Positions 9,389 through 17,995 of a DNA stretch of 64,000 nt are shown one piece after another. The notes under the pieces were generated by a model. The model had not been told where the DNA came from. It saw only the letters and a list, made by a program, of their open reading frames with translations, and searched no databases. The translations under genes and the position numbers were made by a program. Origin of the DNA: Saprospiraceae bacterium UBA7687 (lineage in GTDB: Bacteria; Bacteroidota; Bacteroidia; Chitinophagales; Saprospiraceae); contig DLGT01000058.1 in assembly GCA_002482845.1 (NCBI GenBank), positions 40,035-104,034 of the forward strand, in the 5' to 3' direction. Each line of letters opens with the position of its first letter. Position 1 is the first letter of the stretch.

Positions 9389-10648
9389 ATGCCATATTTA
9401 TTTACGTCTGAGTCTGTATCAGAAGGACATCCTGACAAAGTTGCAGATCAAATATCTGATGCGTTGGTCGATCACTTTTTAGCGTTTGATCCATCATCAA
9501 AAGTAGCTTGTGAAACATTAGTTACCACCGGTCAAGTTGTACTCGCAGGTGAAGTAAAATCAAAAACATATCTTGATGTCCAACAGATTGCTAGAGATGT
9601 CATCAAAAGAATTGGATATACCAAATCTGAATACATGTTTGAAGCAAATTCATGTGGTATTTTGTCAGCTATTCACGAACAATCACCTGATATCAACCAA
9701 GGTGTAGAACGTGCCAATAAAGAAGACCAAGGTGCAGGAGATCAAGGTATGATGTTCGGTTATGCATCCCACGAAACGGACAATTATATGCCTTTGGCTT
9801 TAGATCTTTCTCATAAGATTCTTCAGGTTTTGGCAGATATTCGTAAGGAAGGTAAAAAAATGAAATACCTTAGACCTGACTCTAAATCACAGGTTACGAT
9901 TGAATATTCTGATGACAATCAACCTATCAGAATAGATAGTATTGTTGTGTCTACACAACATGATGATTTTGATGAAGATGAAAAGATGTTAGGTCTTATT
10001 CGTCAAGATGTGATCAACATTGTCATTCCAATAGTGAAAAAATCACTCAAAAAAGAGCTTCAAAAACTCTTCAATGATGATATCACGTACCACATCAACC
10101 CAACAGGAAAGTTCGTAATTGGCGGTCCACATGGTGACACAGGATTGACTGGAAGGAAAATAATCGTAGATACTTACGGAGGTAAAGGTGCGCACGGTGG
10201 TGGAGCATTTTCTGGTAAAGATCCAAGTAAAGTAGATAGATCAGCAGCCTATGCTACTCGACACATAGCCAAAAATATGGTTGCAGCGGGACTTTGTGAT
10301 GAAGTGTTGGTACAAGTATCTTATGCGATTGGTGTCGCTCAGCCTACAAATATCTATGTGAATACTTATGGAACTGCCAAAGTCGCTTTAAAAGATGGCG
10401 AAATAGCTGAAAAGATCTATAAGATATTTGACATGAGACCTTATGCTATCGAAAAACGTCTTAAACTTCGTACACCTATTTATTCTGAAGCAGCGGCTTA
10501 TGGTCATATGGGACGTACATCAGAAGTAAAAGAAGTGACCTTCAAAGATGGTTCTGGTACAACGAAGACATTAAAAGTGGAGACCTTCACATGGGAGAAA
10601 TTGGATTATGTAGATAAGATCAAGAAGGAGTTTTCTATTAAGAAATAA
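9389..10648 (+). CDS. metK: S-adenosylmethionine synthetase
   Basis: MetK makes S-adenosylmethionine from methionine and ATP in the cytoplasm. The 419-residue protein has all family signatures: GHPDKVADQISDALVD near the N terminus, GAGDQGMMFGYA in the middle and the glycine-rich GGGAFSGKDPSKVDRSAAY phosphate-binding segment. Length is normal. It has its own promoter and is closed by a stem-loop terminator 22 bases past the stop, so it is a monocistronic unit. I looked for a SAM riboswitch in the short leader and saw none. Confidence 0.98.
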   Translation: MPYLFTSESVSEGHPDKVADQISDALVDHFLAFDPSSKVACETLVTTGQVVLAGEVKSKTYLDVQQIARDVIKRIGYTKSEYMFEANSCGILSAIHEQSPDINQGVERANKEDQGAGDQGMMFGYASHETDNYMPLALDLSHKILQVLADIRKEGKKMKYLRPDSKSQVTIEYSDDNQPIRIDSIVVSTQHDDFDEDEKMLGLIRQDVINIVIPIVKKSLKKELQKLFNDDITYHINPTGKFVIGGPHGDTGLTGRKIIVDTYGGKGAHGGGAFSGKDPSKVDRSAAYATRHIAKNMVAAGLCDEVLVQVSYAIGVAQPTNIYVNTYGTAKVALKDGEIAEKIYKIFDMRPYAIEKRLKLRTPIYSEAAAYGHMGRTSEVKEVTFKDGSGTTKTLKVETFTWEKLDYVDKIKKEFSIKK

Positions 10649-10669
10649 GAGTTTTAGAATAAATACATA

Positions 10670-10704
10670 GGCCTACTAGATGATACATTTGGTGGGCCTT
10701 TTTT
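10670..10704 (+). terminator. Intrinsic terminator of metK
   Basis: GGCCTAC (10670-10676) pairs with GTGGGCC (10692-10698), with one G-T wobble, and is followed directly by six T residues. Confidence 0.7.
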
Positions 10705-10787
10705 AATTATGGCATATATGGATATTTTGTCTGCTTTTGGGCTCATCTTAAAATCATTCTATTTTATAAAGTTTTCTCCATGAATAT

Positions 10788-10818
10788 TTGATCATTTCAG
10801 TTTTAATCGCTATTTTCG
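10788..10818 (+). promoter_or_regulatory. Candidate promoter of the AAA+ gene
   Basis: TTG at 10788-10790, a 20-base spacer and TATTTTCG at 10811-10818 are close to TTG-N19-21-TAnnTTTG, with one mismatch in the -7 element. The AAA+ ATG starts 25 bases further on. Confidence 0.4.
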
Positions 10819-10842
10819 TTTTCCCATAAATCGTAATAATAG

Positions 10843-13479
10843 ATGGAAGATCAAATTCAAGGTGCAGAAAATAAAAATTTTAAGTTTAAAGAGCTTAGAG
10901 TTTATTCATCTACAGAATGGCTAGCGGATAATAAAAAGAAGTATCGTCAGGTTTTTGATCGTTATGAAACATCCTATATTTATGCAGAACTCTCATTTTA
11001 TAATAAGTTATTTGACACGGATGTATGGGAAGTCGATATTGAACTTAAGTGTTTTGAAATAAAAAACAGTAAAAAACAGCTTTGTAGTTTGACCTTCAAA
11101 AAACAAGTAAGCAAATTTGATAATGTTGTGTATGTCAGAGAAGGATGGGGCAACAAAAAAGAAGGATCTTTCTGGAAAAAAGGCACTTATTATTGGGAAG
11201 CTTGGATAGATGGAGAAAAGGTAACCACCAAATACTTTTATGTAGAAGATGTGGGTGACTTTTCATTATTGGAAGATAGTAATCCTTACGTTTCATTACA
11301 TTCGCTCAAGCTATATGAAGGCCAATATGATGATGTCTTGGAGGAAGATAGGACTTATATGGTTGCTTTTTCTAGTGAAGAATCACGTTATATATACACC
11401 GAAATAAAACTTGATAACAAAATCTTAGAAGATAACTGGCATTGCGAGTTGTTTGTCAAATTCTATAATGAAAGTAGAGAGCTCAAAGGTCAAGTGGTGA
11501 GGCTACATAATGTCAGGAAGGAAGATAAAATCATCAAAGTTACAGCAGGTTGGGGCGCCAATACAAAGGGTTCTTGGAAACAAGGTCAATACAGTATTGA
11601 AGTCGTTTTTATGGATAAATTGCTTGCAGTCGTTTACTTCGAAGTGGGTGATGAGTTTTTGGAAGGTACATCAATTGTGACTTTGCCAAACAAAACGGTT
11701 CCCTTTACGACAACTGATACGGATGAAGAGTCATTTGAAGACGTATTCGATAGGTTAAATGCATTGGTCGGTCTATCGGACATAAAACAGAAAGTAAAAG
11801 AGCATGCACAATATATTGAGTTTCTAAAACTCAGAAAGATCAAAGGATTTAAAGAATCTGAGCAAATCAATATCCATTCCGTATTTACAGGCAATCCAGG
11901 AACTGGCAAAACAACAGTGGCCAAAATGATGGGTTTGTTGTATAAAAAGATCGGTTTATTGTCAAAAGGTCATGTCATAGAAGTCGATCGAGTAGACCTT
12001 GTAGGCGAATATATTGGTCAGACTGCACCCAAGGTAAAAGAAGTCATAGAAAAAGCCCGAGGTGGTGTCTTGTTTATTGATGAGGCATATGCATTGGCTA
12101 GAAGTAATGATGATTCTAAAGATTTCGGAAGAGAAGTTATCGAGATATTGGTCAAAGAAATGTCAAATGGGAAAGGAGATTTAGCCGTCATTGTAGCTGG
12201 ATATCCTAAAGAAATGAATCATTTTATCCAATCTAATCCTGGTTTAAAATCTAGATTCAAACATTTTTTTGAATTCACGGACTACCTTCCACAAGAACTT
12301 ATCGAAATTGCTAGATTATTGTCTCAGTCAAAAGAAATCAATTTTACGACAGAAAGTTTTGACTTACTAAAGGAAATCATTACATCCGCTTATCGCGAAA
12401 GAGATAGAGCGTTTGGTAATGCTAGATATGTACAAGACTTAATGGATAAGGCAAAGATGAATATGGCTTTGCGAATTATGGCCCGCAAAAATCCATCAAA
12501 AGTATCTAAACAAGACCTTGCAGAAATTCAAATGGTCGATGTCATATCATTAAGGCCTAAAACTTTAAAACGTCTTCCTGAAATACCTGTCGATCATGCC
12601 TTGCTGAATGAAACGTTAAAAGAACTTAATCAATTAGTAGGTATAGACAATATCAAAACACAAATCAATGAAATGGTCAATGTGGTGAGATATTATCGAG
12701 AGACAGGCAAAAATGTATTGGCTAATTTTTCTCTACATACCGTTTTTGTGGGCAATCCTGGTACGGGAAAAACGACTGTAGCTAGAATATTGGCGAAGAT
12801 ATATAAAGCACTGGGAATTCTGGAGCGTGGACACATTGTAGAGACTGATAGACAGGGACTTGTAGCCGGTTTCGTAGGACAAACTGCCATCAAAACAAGT
12901 GAAAAAATAGATGAAGCACTCGGTGGTGTATTGTTTATAGATGAAGCATATGCTCTGAGTAATTTTAATGGGATGCAAGGCGATTTCGGAAATGAAGCTA
13001 TCCAGACCATACTGAAGAGAATGGAAGACTTAAGAGGGCAGTTTTTTGTCTTTGTGGCTGGATATCCAGACAATATGGAGACATTTTTAAAAGCCAATCC
13101 GGGTTTAAATTCAAGGTTTGACAAAACTTTAAAATTTGAAGATTATACACCACAACAGTTAGAAGATATTGCCATCAAGATGTTTGACGATGAAGGTTAT
13201 AAAATTTCTGGTAAACCACTTGCAGCATTACAAACCTATATGTTGGCGATCTTCCAAAAAAGGGATAAATTCTTCGGAAATGCGAGGACAGTAAGAAAAT
13301 TGGTCATGGATATTATTAAAAACCAAAACCTTAGAATAGCCGATACACCACTTTCGGAACGTAAGAAAAATATGATCAATGCCATATCTGTAGAAGATGT
13401 CTTAGGCAGCGCAAAGTCATCTGAAAATGAACAAATCCAGAAGAAAGTGATTGGATTCAGGAGTGCGGATAATGGTTGA
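10843..13479 (+). CDS. Tandem CbbX/SpoVK-like AAA+ ATPase with duplicated N-terminal beta domain
   Basis: The 878-residue protein has two AAA+ modules of the CbbX/CfxQ/SpoVK class. Module one has Walker A GNPGTGKTT at 350-358 and a GGVLFIDEAYAL Walker B; module two repeats both, with Walker A at 637-645. Each module also has a PGLxSRF arginine-finger motif, so both look active. Before them lie two copies of a beta-rich domain, recognisable by GWG at 101-103 and 236-238 followed by GSW/GSF-KxGxY, with a period of about 135 residues. I do not recognise this N-terminal domain; it may be a substrate-binding part. Relatives remodel protein complexes (Rubisco activase CbbX, EccA). No partner gene is evident nearby. 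Confidence 0.88.
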   Translation: MEDQIQGAENKNFKFKELRVYSSTEWLADNKKKYRQVFDRYETSYIYAELSFYNKLFDTDVWEVDIELKCFEIKNSKKQLCSLTFKKQVSKFDNVVYVREGWGNKKEGSFWKKGTYYWEAWIDGEKVTTKYFYVEDVGDFSLLEDSNPYVSLHSLKLYEGQYDDVLEEDRTYMVAFSSEESRYIYTEIKLDNKILEDNWHCELFVKFYNESRELKGQVVRLHNVRKEDKIIKVTAGWGANTKGSWKQGQYSIEVVFMDKLLAVVYFEVGDEFLEGTSIVTLPNKTVPFTTTDTDEESFEDVFDRLNALVGLSDIKQKVKEHAQYIEFLKLRKIKGFKESEQINIHSVFTGNPGTGKTTVAKMMGLLYKKIGLLSKGHVIEVDRVDLVGEYIGQTAPKVKEVIEKARGGVLFIDEAYALARSNDDSKDFGREVIEILVKEMSNGKGDLAVIVAGYPKEMNHFIQSNPGLKSRFKHFFEFTDYLPQELIEIARLLSQSKEINFTTESFDLLKEIITSAYRERDRAFGNARYVQDLMDKAKMNMALRIMARKNPSKVSKQDLAEIQMVDVISLRPKTLKRLPEIPVDHALLNETLKELNQLVGIDNIKTQINEMVNVVRYYRETGKNVLANFSLHTVFVGNPGTGKTTVARILAKIYKALGILERGHIVETDRQGLVAGFVGQTAIKTSEKIDEALGGVLFIDEAYALSNFNGMQGDFGNEAIQTILKRMEDLRGQFFVFVAGYPDNMETFLKANPGLNSRFDKTLKFEDYTPQQLEDIAIKMFDDEGYKISGKPLAALQTYMLAIFQKRDKFFGNARTVRKLVMDIIKNQNLRIADTPLSERKKNMINAISVEDVLGSAKSSENEQIQKKVIGFRSADNG

Positions 13480-13549
13480 GCTAGCTTGATATTTTTATAA
13501 GGTATAAATGACAAAACTGCCATTGTATAATTGGCAAATAAAACAAATT

Positions 13550-13753
13550 ATGAGTATAACGATGGTCATTAGTAAAATTATCGCATTAGGTATGATTTAT
13601 TTAGGCTATTGGTTTTGGTTTATTTGGAAAATAGAAAAGAAGGGTAGTTCTTATTCTGTGTGGCAACGTTGGAGTGCAGGGTTAATGGCATTACTGACAG
13701 GTTTGGCAATCCTTTTGGGTAACGAAGATATATTTAATTTGACTGACGGTTAA
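13550..13753 (+). CDS. Small two-helix membrane protein
   Basis: This is a short protein of 67 residues (81 if the in-frame ATG at 13508 is used). I prefer the ATG at 13550, which has an A-rich upstream stretch as is common in Bacteroidota. It has two hydrophobic segments joined by a basic loop (WKIEKKGSSYSVWQRW). I do not recognise the family. The clean membrane topology and position on the same strand as its neighbours suggest it is real, but chance coding cannot be excluded. Confidence 0.45.
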   Translation: MSITMVISKIIALGMIYLGYWFWFIWKIEKKGSSYSVWQRWSAGLMALLTGLAILLGNEDIFNLTDG

Positions 13754-13834
13754 ATTATACTTAAATGATAAAGTTAATACATATATGAGTAATAGTTTTT
13801 ATTATTTTTTTTGAATTCTGGGAAAGGCATGACA

Positions 13835-13866
13835 TTGATATGAGAAAATAAGAAGAGTTATATTTG
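13835..13866 (+). promoter_or_regulatory. Candidate ferritin promoter
   Basis: TTG at 13835-13837, a 21-base spacer and TATATTTG at 13859-13866 fit the Bacteroidota promoter pattern. The implied leader is about 130 bases. A second -7-like TAATTTTG lies at 13890-13897, with a less suitable spacing. Confidence 0.42.
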
Positions 13867-14001
13867 GCTTCTATAGTATTTTAATATGTTAATTTTGTTT
13901 AAATAAATTCATAGACTAAATCTAAATTGGTTTAGAAACCCACATCTTGTAAACCATTCCAATTTTTATTAGTTATTTTCAATAATCAATAATTAAAACA
14001 T

Positions 14002-14535
14002 ATGATCGACTTAAGTCCAAAAATAATTGACGCATTAAATAATCAAATCAGTTGTGAAGGTTACGCATCTTCATTTTATCTTTCGTTGGCTTACTGGAGT
14101 GATGATCAAGCATTACAAGGTTGTAAGAAGTTTTTTCTACGACAGTCTGATGAAGAACGTATGCATATGCTCAAAATCTATGAGTATATGAGCGACTCAG
14201 GTGTACGTCCTATTACTCCTGCTGTAGAGCAACCACCCATCGAATTTGCAAGTATACAGGAAGTTTTTCAGAAGGTATTTGAACAAGAAAGAAGTGTGAC
14301 GGCTTCAATCCATAACTTACTGAAGTTGTCTTACGAAGAAAATGATTTTAATACGCAGAATTTCCTTCAGTGGTATGTTGACGAACAAAGAGAAGAGGAA
14401 GCAGTGATACGTACTATTCTTGATAGGATAAAAGTTATAGGCCAAGGAGGTCAGAGTTTATACTATATTGACAAAGAAGTAGAAAAGATAAATCTTGCTG
14501 TTGTAGCGGCAGAAGCAGCAGAAGGTGGTGAGTAA
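14002..14535 (+). CDS. ftnA: Bacterial non-heme ferritin
   Basis: Ferritin oxidises Fe(II) and stores the mineral inside a 24-subunit cytoplasmic shell. The 177-residue protein has the complete di-iron ferroxidase centre: E19, E52, H55, E96, Q129 and E132 correspond to E17, E50, H53, E94, Q127 and E130 of E. coli FtnA with a constant offset of two. There is no heme-ligand methionine pattern of bacterioferritin. It ends in a short alanine/glutamate tail. It is transcribed alone and converges on the nucleoside kinase gene, with six bases between the stop codons. Confidence 0.97.
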   Translation: MIDLSPKIIDALNNQISCEGYASSFYLSLAYWSDDQALQGCKKFFLRQSDEERMHMLKIYEYMSDSGVRPITPAVEQPPIEFASIQEVFQKVFEQERSVTASIHNLLKLSYEENDFNTQNFLQWYVDEQREEEAVIRTILDRIKVIGQGGQSLYYIDKEVEKINLAVVAAEAAEGGE

Positions 14536-14541
14536 TACAAA

Positions 14542-15192
14542 TCAGACAACAAGACTGACTCGATGAACACCGGGATTATAGGATTTTGAAATCAAATACT
14601 TAACATGTTCATAGTGGTCTTTATTATGTTTGAAGTCCACCGTGTTTAAATCAATTATAAGAATAGGGTAGGAAAGGATATTGCGAAAATACTCAAAATA
14701 AGCCACTTGTATGCTTGTGAGGTAGTCATTTGTAATATCCTTTTCGTATGTCCTGCCCCTTCCTTTTATATTTTGTTGTAGGATATCTACATTCCTGTGA
14801 AAATAAACAAGCAAATCAGGTTTTGGAAACGATTGGTTCAAGACAGTGAACATTTTTTGGAATAGTCTTAATTCATCATCAGGCAAGTTTTTACTGGCGA
14901 AAAGTAAGGTTTTCACAAAAGCGTAATCTGATACTGTAAATGACCTAAACATGTCTTGGTTTAATAGGCTTTTTTGAAGCTGTTTGTATCGTTCTGTCAT
15001 GAAAAATAACTCAACAGTAAAGGCAAATCGTTCAGGCTCTTTATAAAACAAAGGTAAAAATGGATTGTCGTCAAATTCTTCTAATATCAACGTACAGTTA
15101 TATTCGTCCTTTAATAAATTACAAAAAGTAGTTTTGCCAGCACCGATGTTGCCTTCTATGCAAATATAATTATATGGAAATTGGAGTGCGAT
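14542..15192 (-). CDS. Deoxynucleoside kinase without canonical start codon
   Basis: The product belongs to the deoxynucleoside kinase family (dAdo/dGuo/dCyd kinases of the salvage pathway). Visible are the P-loop GNIGAGKTT, the EEFDDNPF segment, a SFTVSDYAF segment and the RGRTYEKDI lid. The frame is open only from a stop at 15201-15199, and between that stop and the P-loop there is no ATG, GTG or TTG. The first common start is a TTG at 15090, which would remove the P-loop. I therefore set the start at the in-frame ATC at 15192, which gives about 216 residues and fits the family length. A lost start codon, a base error or a real ATC/ATT start are all possible. Confidence 0.8.
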   Translation of the reverse strand: MALQFPYNYICIEGNIGAGKTTFCNLLKDEYNCTLILEEFDDNPFLPLFYKEPERFAFTVELFFMTERYKQLQKSLLNQDMFRSFTVSDYAFVKTLLFASKNLPDDELRLFQKMFTVLNQSFPKPDLLVYFHRNVDILQQNIKGRGRTYEKDITNDYLTSIQVAYFEYFRNILSYPILIIDLNTVDFKHNKDHYEHVKYLISKSYNPGVHRVSLVV

Positions 15193-15268
15193 ATGTGATT
15201 ATTTTGTGATGACAAAAGTATGATTTTAAACCATAATTCTTACCACAATATTAAATTATTTATGTTTA

Positions 15269-15422
15269 AAATATTGAGTCTACTCCGAAAAGTCCTTTTT
15301 TCAAATAAAATGGAAAAATATTGATTTCTACTACATTGATAATCAGTCGTTTCCCTTCAGGGCTAGGGTGAAAAACGGTTGATTATCATTCGATTTGTGT
15401 TTACGGAGTAGACTCAATATTT
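15269..15422. repeat. 154-bp element with perfect 19-bp terminal inverted repeats
   Basis: AAATATTGAGTCTACTCCG at 15269-15287 recurs as its exact reverse complement at 15404-15422. Inside, a second inverted pair TGATAATCA (15337-15345) and TGATTATCA (15380-15388) flanks a short centre. There is no coding capacity. The layout fits a MITE-like, non-autonomous mobile element or a large cruciform. It lies between folK and the nucleoside kinase gene, both on the minus strand, and could also stop transcription. No target-site duplication was established. Confidence 0.65.
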
Positions 15423-15477
15423 AATATCTTTACCATGGCGTCTTTTGGATGTCAATAAAATTTATTAATATCTGAAT

Positions 15478-15963
15478 TTATTCTTCAAACATTAGAACTT
15501 CACTTTCATCTTTACAAAGGTCAAAAATATCTTCTATACTCATTTCTTTCACTGGATCAATGAAGTCACCGGCTATTTCCATAAGAGGAATTAGTACGAA
15601 GTTTCTTTCATAAATATGTGGATGAGGAATTACTAAATTATCCTTTTCCAAAATTAAATCATCACAGTATAAGATGTCAATATCAATAATCCTTGGACCC
15701 CATTTTTCCTTTTTCTCACTTCCCATAGCAGTTTGTATTTTTTTTGTAGCATTTAGAGCATCTTCTGGTGCTAGGTTGCTTTCCACTTTGATAGCCATAT
15801 TTAAGAAGTCATCTTGATCTTTTTTACCCCAAGGCTCGGTTTGATATATGGCAGATTGGTCTGTTACCTGTCCTATTTTATCTGCAATTTGTTTTATGGC
15901 ATTAGAAAGATAAGAAGTTCTATCGCCTTTATTTGAACCTAGATGTAGATAGTAAGTATGCAT
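15478..15963 (-). CDS. folK: 2-amino-4-hydroxy-6-hydroxymethyldihydropteridine pyrophosphokinase
   Basis: FolK transfers pyrophosphate from ATP to 6-hydroxymethyl-7,8-dihydropterin in folate synthesis. The start at 15963 gives 161 residues beginning MHTYYLHLGSNKGDR, the normal N terminus; a longer in-frame reading to 16011 would only add a non-conserved stretch overlapping the terminator. The signature WGPRIIDIDILYCDD binds the two magnesium ions, and PHPHIYERNFVLIPL follows as expected. It is separated from the upstream symporter gene by a terminator, so it should have its own promoter in a very short gap. Confidence 0.95.
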   Translation of the reverse strand: MHTYYLHLGSNKGDRTSYLSNAIKQIADKIGQVTDQSAIYQTEPWGKKDQDDFLNMAIKVESNLAPEDALNATKKIQTAMGSEKKEKWGPRIIDIDILYCDDLILEKDNLVIPHPHIYERNFVLIPLMEIAGDFIDPVKEMSIEDIFDLCKDESEVLMFEE

Positions 15964-15992
15964 TTTATTATTAAATTTTGACGTTGGATAAT

Positions 15993-16032
15993 AAAAAAAA
16001 ACCGCCCACAACAGAATGAAGCAGGCGACTTT
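15993..16032 (-). terminator. Terminator after the alanine symporter gene
   Basis: On the minus strand CGCCTGC pairs with GTGGGCG (with two G-T wobbles) around a short loop and is followed by a run of T residues. It lies 30-65 bases beyond the symporter stop. The plus strand also reads ACTTTTT after the stem, so it may be weakly bidirectional. Confidence 0.6.
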
Positions 16033-16059
16033 TTAATAAAAAAATGTGGCTATTGTTTG

Positions 16060-17718
16060 TTACTTTCCTTTAATATCATTTTCAAATCTTGCTAATTGAT
16101 TTTTGACTACTGGGAATAGGAATAAAAGTCCTATCATATTCGGGAAGACCATAGCCAATATCATGGCGTCCGAGAATCCCCATACTGCGCTCATATTTGC
16201 TGATGCACCAATAACGATAAACATTAAAAATAATATTTTATACGTCATTTCCATTGCTTTACTTCTACCAAATAAGTACATCCATGCTTGTTGGCCATAG
16301 TATGACCATGATATCATAGTGGAGACTGCAAATAAGAAGATGGCAATTGTCAAAACAATAGGAAACCAAGAGATGGAAGATTCAAATGCTTTTGAAGTAA
16401 GTGTCGCACCTTGATAGATATTACCATCACTCAAAGTAACCGCTTGGGCACCATAAGCAAAAGGATCAGTACCATTAAATATGATAATTACTAAGGCTGT
16501 CATCGTACATATTACGATTGTATCTATAAATGGTTCTAACAAAGCTACTAATCCTTCAGACGCAGAATATTTTGTTCTAACAGCTGAGTGTGCTATCGAT
16601 GCTGACCCTGCACCAGCTTCATTGGAAAAAGCTGCCCGTCTAAATCCTATCACCAAAACGCCCACTAAACCACCTAATCCAGCTTGCGGTGAAAATGCTT
16701 GTGTAAATATTTGACTAAAAGCGGTACCTAGATATGAAAAGTTTGATCCAATGACAATTAAGCATGCCAAAATGTATATGACAGCCATAAATGGTACTAA
16801 CATTTCAGTAACTGTTGCAATTCTTTTAATACCACCAATAATTGTAATTCCCACTAATACAGCTATTCCTATACCTATTATAAATCCAGAACTACCACCA
16901 GTCATGCCAAATAGAGATGCAATTTGTGCAGCCGCTTGATTAGATTGTGCTGCATTGCCTCCACCAAAAGAACCACCAATACATAATATGGCAAATACTA
17001 TAGCTAATGCTTTACCTAAATTAGCATATCCTTTTTCTTTTAAACCTTTAGACAAATAATACATAGGACCACCGTAAACGACGCCATTCTTATCTATATC
17101 ACGGTACTGAACACCAAGTGTACACTCTACAAATTTTAATGTCATACCAAGTAATCCACTCACAATCATCCAGAAAGTGGCCCCAGGTCCACCTAAAGAA
17201 ATGGCAATAGTCACTCCCGCGATGTTACCAAGACCTACTGTTCCAGACACAGCTGTAGCTAAAGCTTGAAAATGACTCACTTCACCGTGGTGACTTTCGT
17301 CTCTTATTGTATCTACAATATCTCCGTGAGATGTATTTAAATTGATTGTTTTAATTTCAGGAGTATCCGCATTTTCAATATCATCGTATTTCCCTTGGAC
17401 CACTCTAATAGCCAATCCAAATTTTCTAATGCTTGGAAATCCGAAATAAAATGAAAAAAACAAACCACCAAAACTTAATATAATTACTATAAGTGGTATA
17501 TCTGTATCAAATGCTCTAAACGAGTAAAGGACAACGGATTCAATAAAGTTTGCAAATGGTGTAAACGCTTGATTGATCCTTTCATCAAGACCTACTTCGT
17601 TTGAAGATGTAATTAAGTCAGGTGCTTCTTGTACTGTACTTGTAGTATCAACTTGTGCAATAACAAAATTACTAATCAAAAGAAATAAATAGATTAAAAC
17701 TGTCTTGTGTAAATGCAT
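16060..17718 (-). CDS. Sodium:alanine (AGCS family) symporter
   Basis: This inner-membrane Na+-coupled amino acid carrier of 552 residues belongs to the alanine/glycine:cation symporter family. The diagnostic region SGTVGLGNIAGVTIAISLGG and the later FRRAAFSNEAGAGSA stretch, both in the transport core, are present, with about ten membrane segments. An unusual N-terminal part precedes the core: a cleavable-looking signal peptide ending VIAQ and about 45 polar residues, a form I have seen in Bacteroidota members. It has its own promoter and terminator. Alanine or glycine is the likely substrate by family; the sequence alone cannot decide. Confidence 0.94.
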   Translation of the reverse strand: MHLHKTVLIYLFLLISNFVIAQVDTTSTVQEAPDLITSSNEVGLDERINQAFTPFANFIESVVLYSFRAFDTDIPLIVIILSFGGLFFSFYFGFPSIRKFGLAIRVVQGKYDDIENADTPEIKTINLNTSHGDIVDTIRDESHHGEVSHFQALATAVSGTVGLGNIAGVTIAISLGGPGATFWMIVSGLLGMTLKFVECTLGVQYRDIDKNGVVYGGPMYYLSKGLKEKGYANLGKALAIVFAILCIGGSFGGGNAAQSNQAAAQIASLFGMTGGSSGFIIGIGIAVLVGITIIGGIKRIATVTEMLVPFMAVIYILACLIVIGSNFSYLGTAFSQIFTQAFSPQAGLGGLVGVLVIGFRRAAFSNEAGAGSASIAHSAVRTKYSASEGLVALLEPFIDTIVICTMTALVIIIFNGTDPFAYGAQAVTLSDGNIYQGATLTSKAFESSISWFPIVLTIAIFLFAVSTMISWSYYGQQAWMYLFGRSKAMEMTYKILFLMFIVIGASANMSAVWGFSDAMILAMVFPNMIGLLFLFPVVKNQLARFENDIKGK

Positions 17719-17767
17719 AATATAAGATTGTTTTGATAAATGTTGCCCTTATTGTCTTGAGCAGTGC

Positions 17768-17797
17768 CAAAAGTATATAATATTTTAAATTTAACAA
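17768..17797 (-). promoter_or_regulatory. Promoter of the alanine symporter gene
   Basis: On the minus strand TTG (17797-17795), a 19-base spacer and TACTTTTG (17775-17768) match the Bacteroidota promoter pattern. The start codon lies 50 bases downstream. Confidence 0.55.
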
Positions 17798-17995
17798 AAT
17801 GTTTACAATTAATGATATGCTGTAAAATTGTAAAAATATTTGGCAAGATTGATAATTGCTTGACTATTATTCTGTTTTTGTTAATATCGCTCACAGTCTT
17901 GCTAATTATATTATGTTGAATGTAAAATTACTTACATAATATTTTTATTTAATATTGTTGTTTGTGACTATTGAAAAACCAGAAATTTAGAACAA

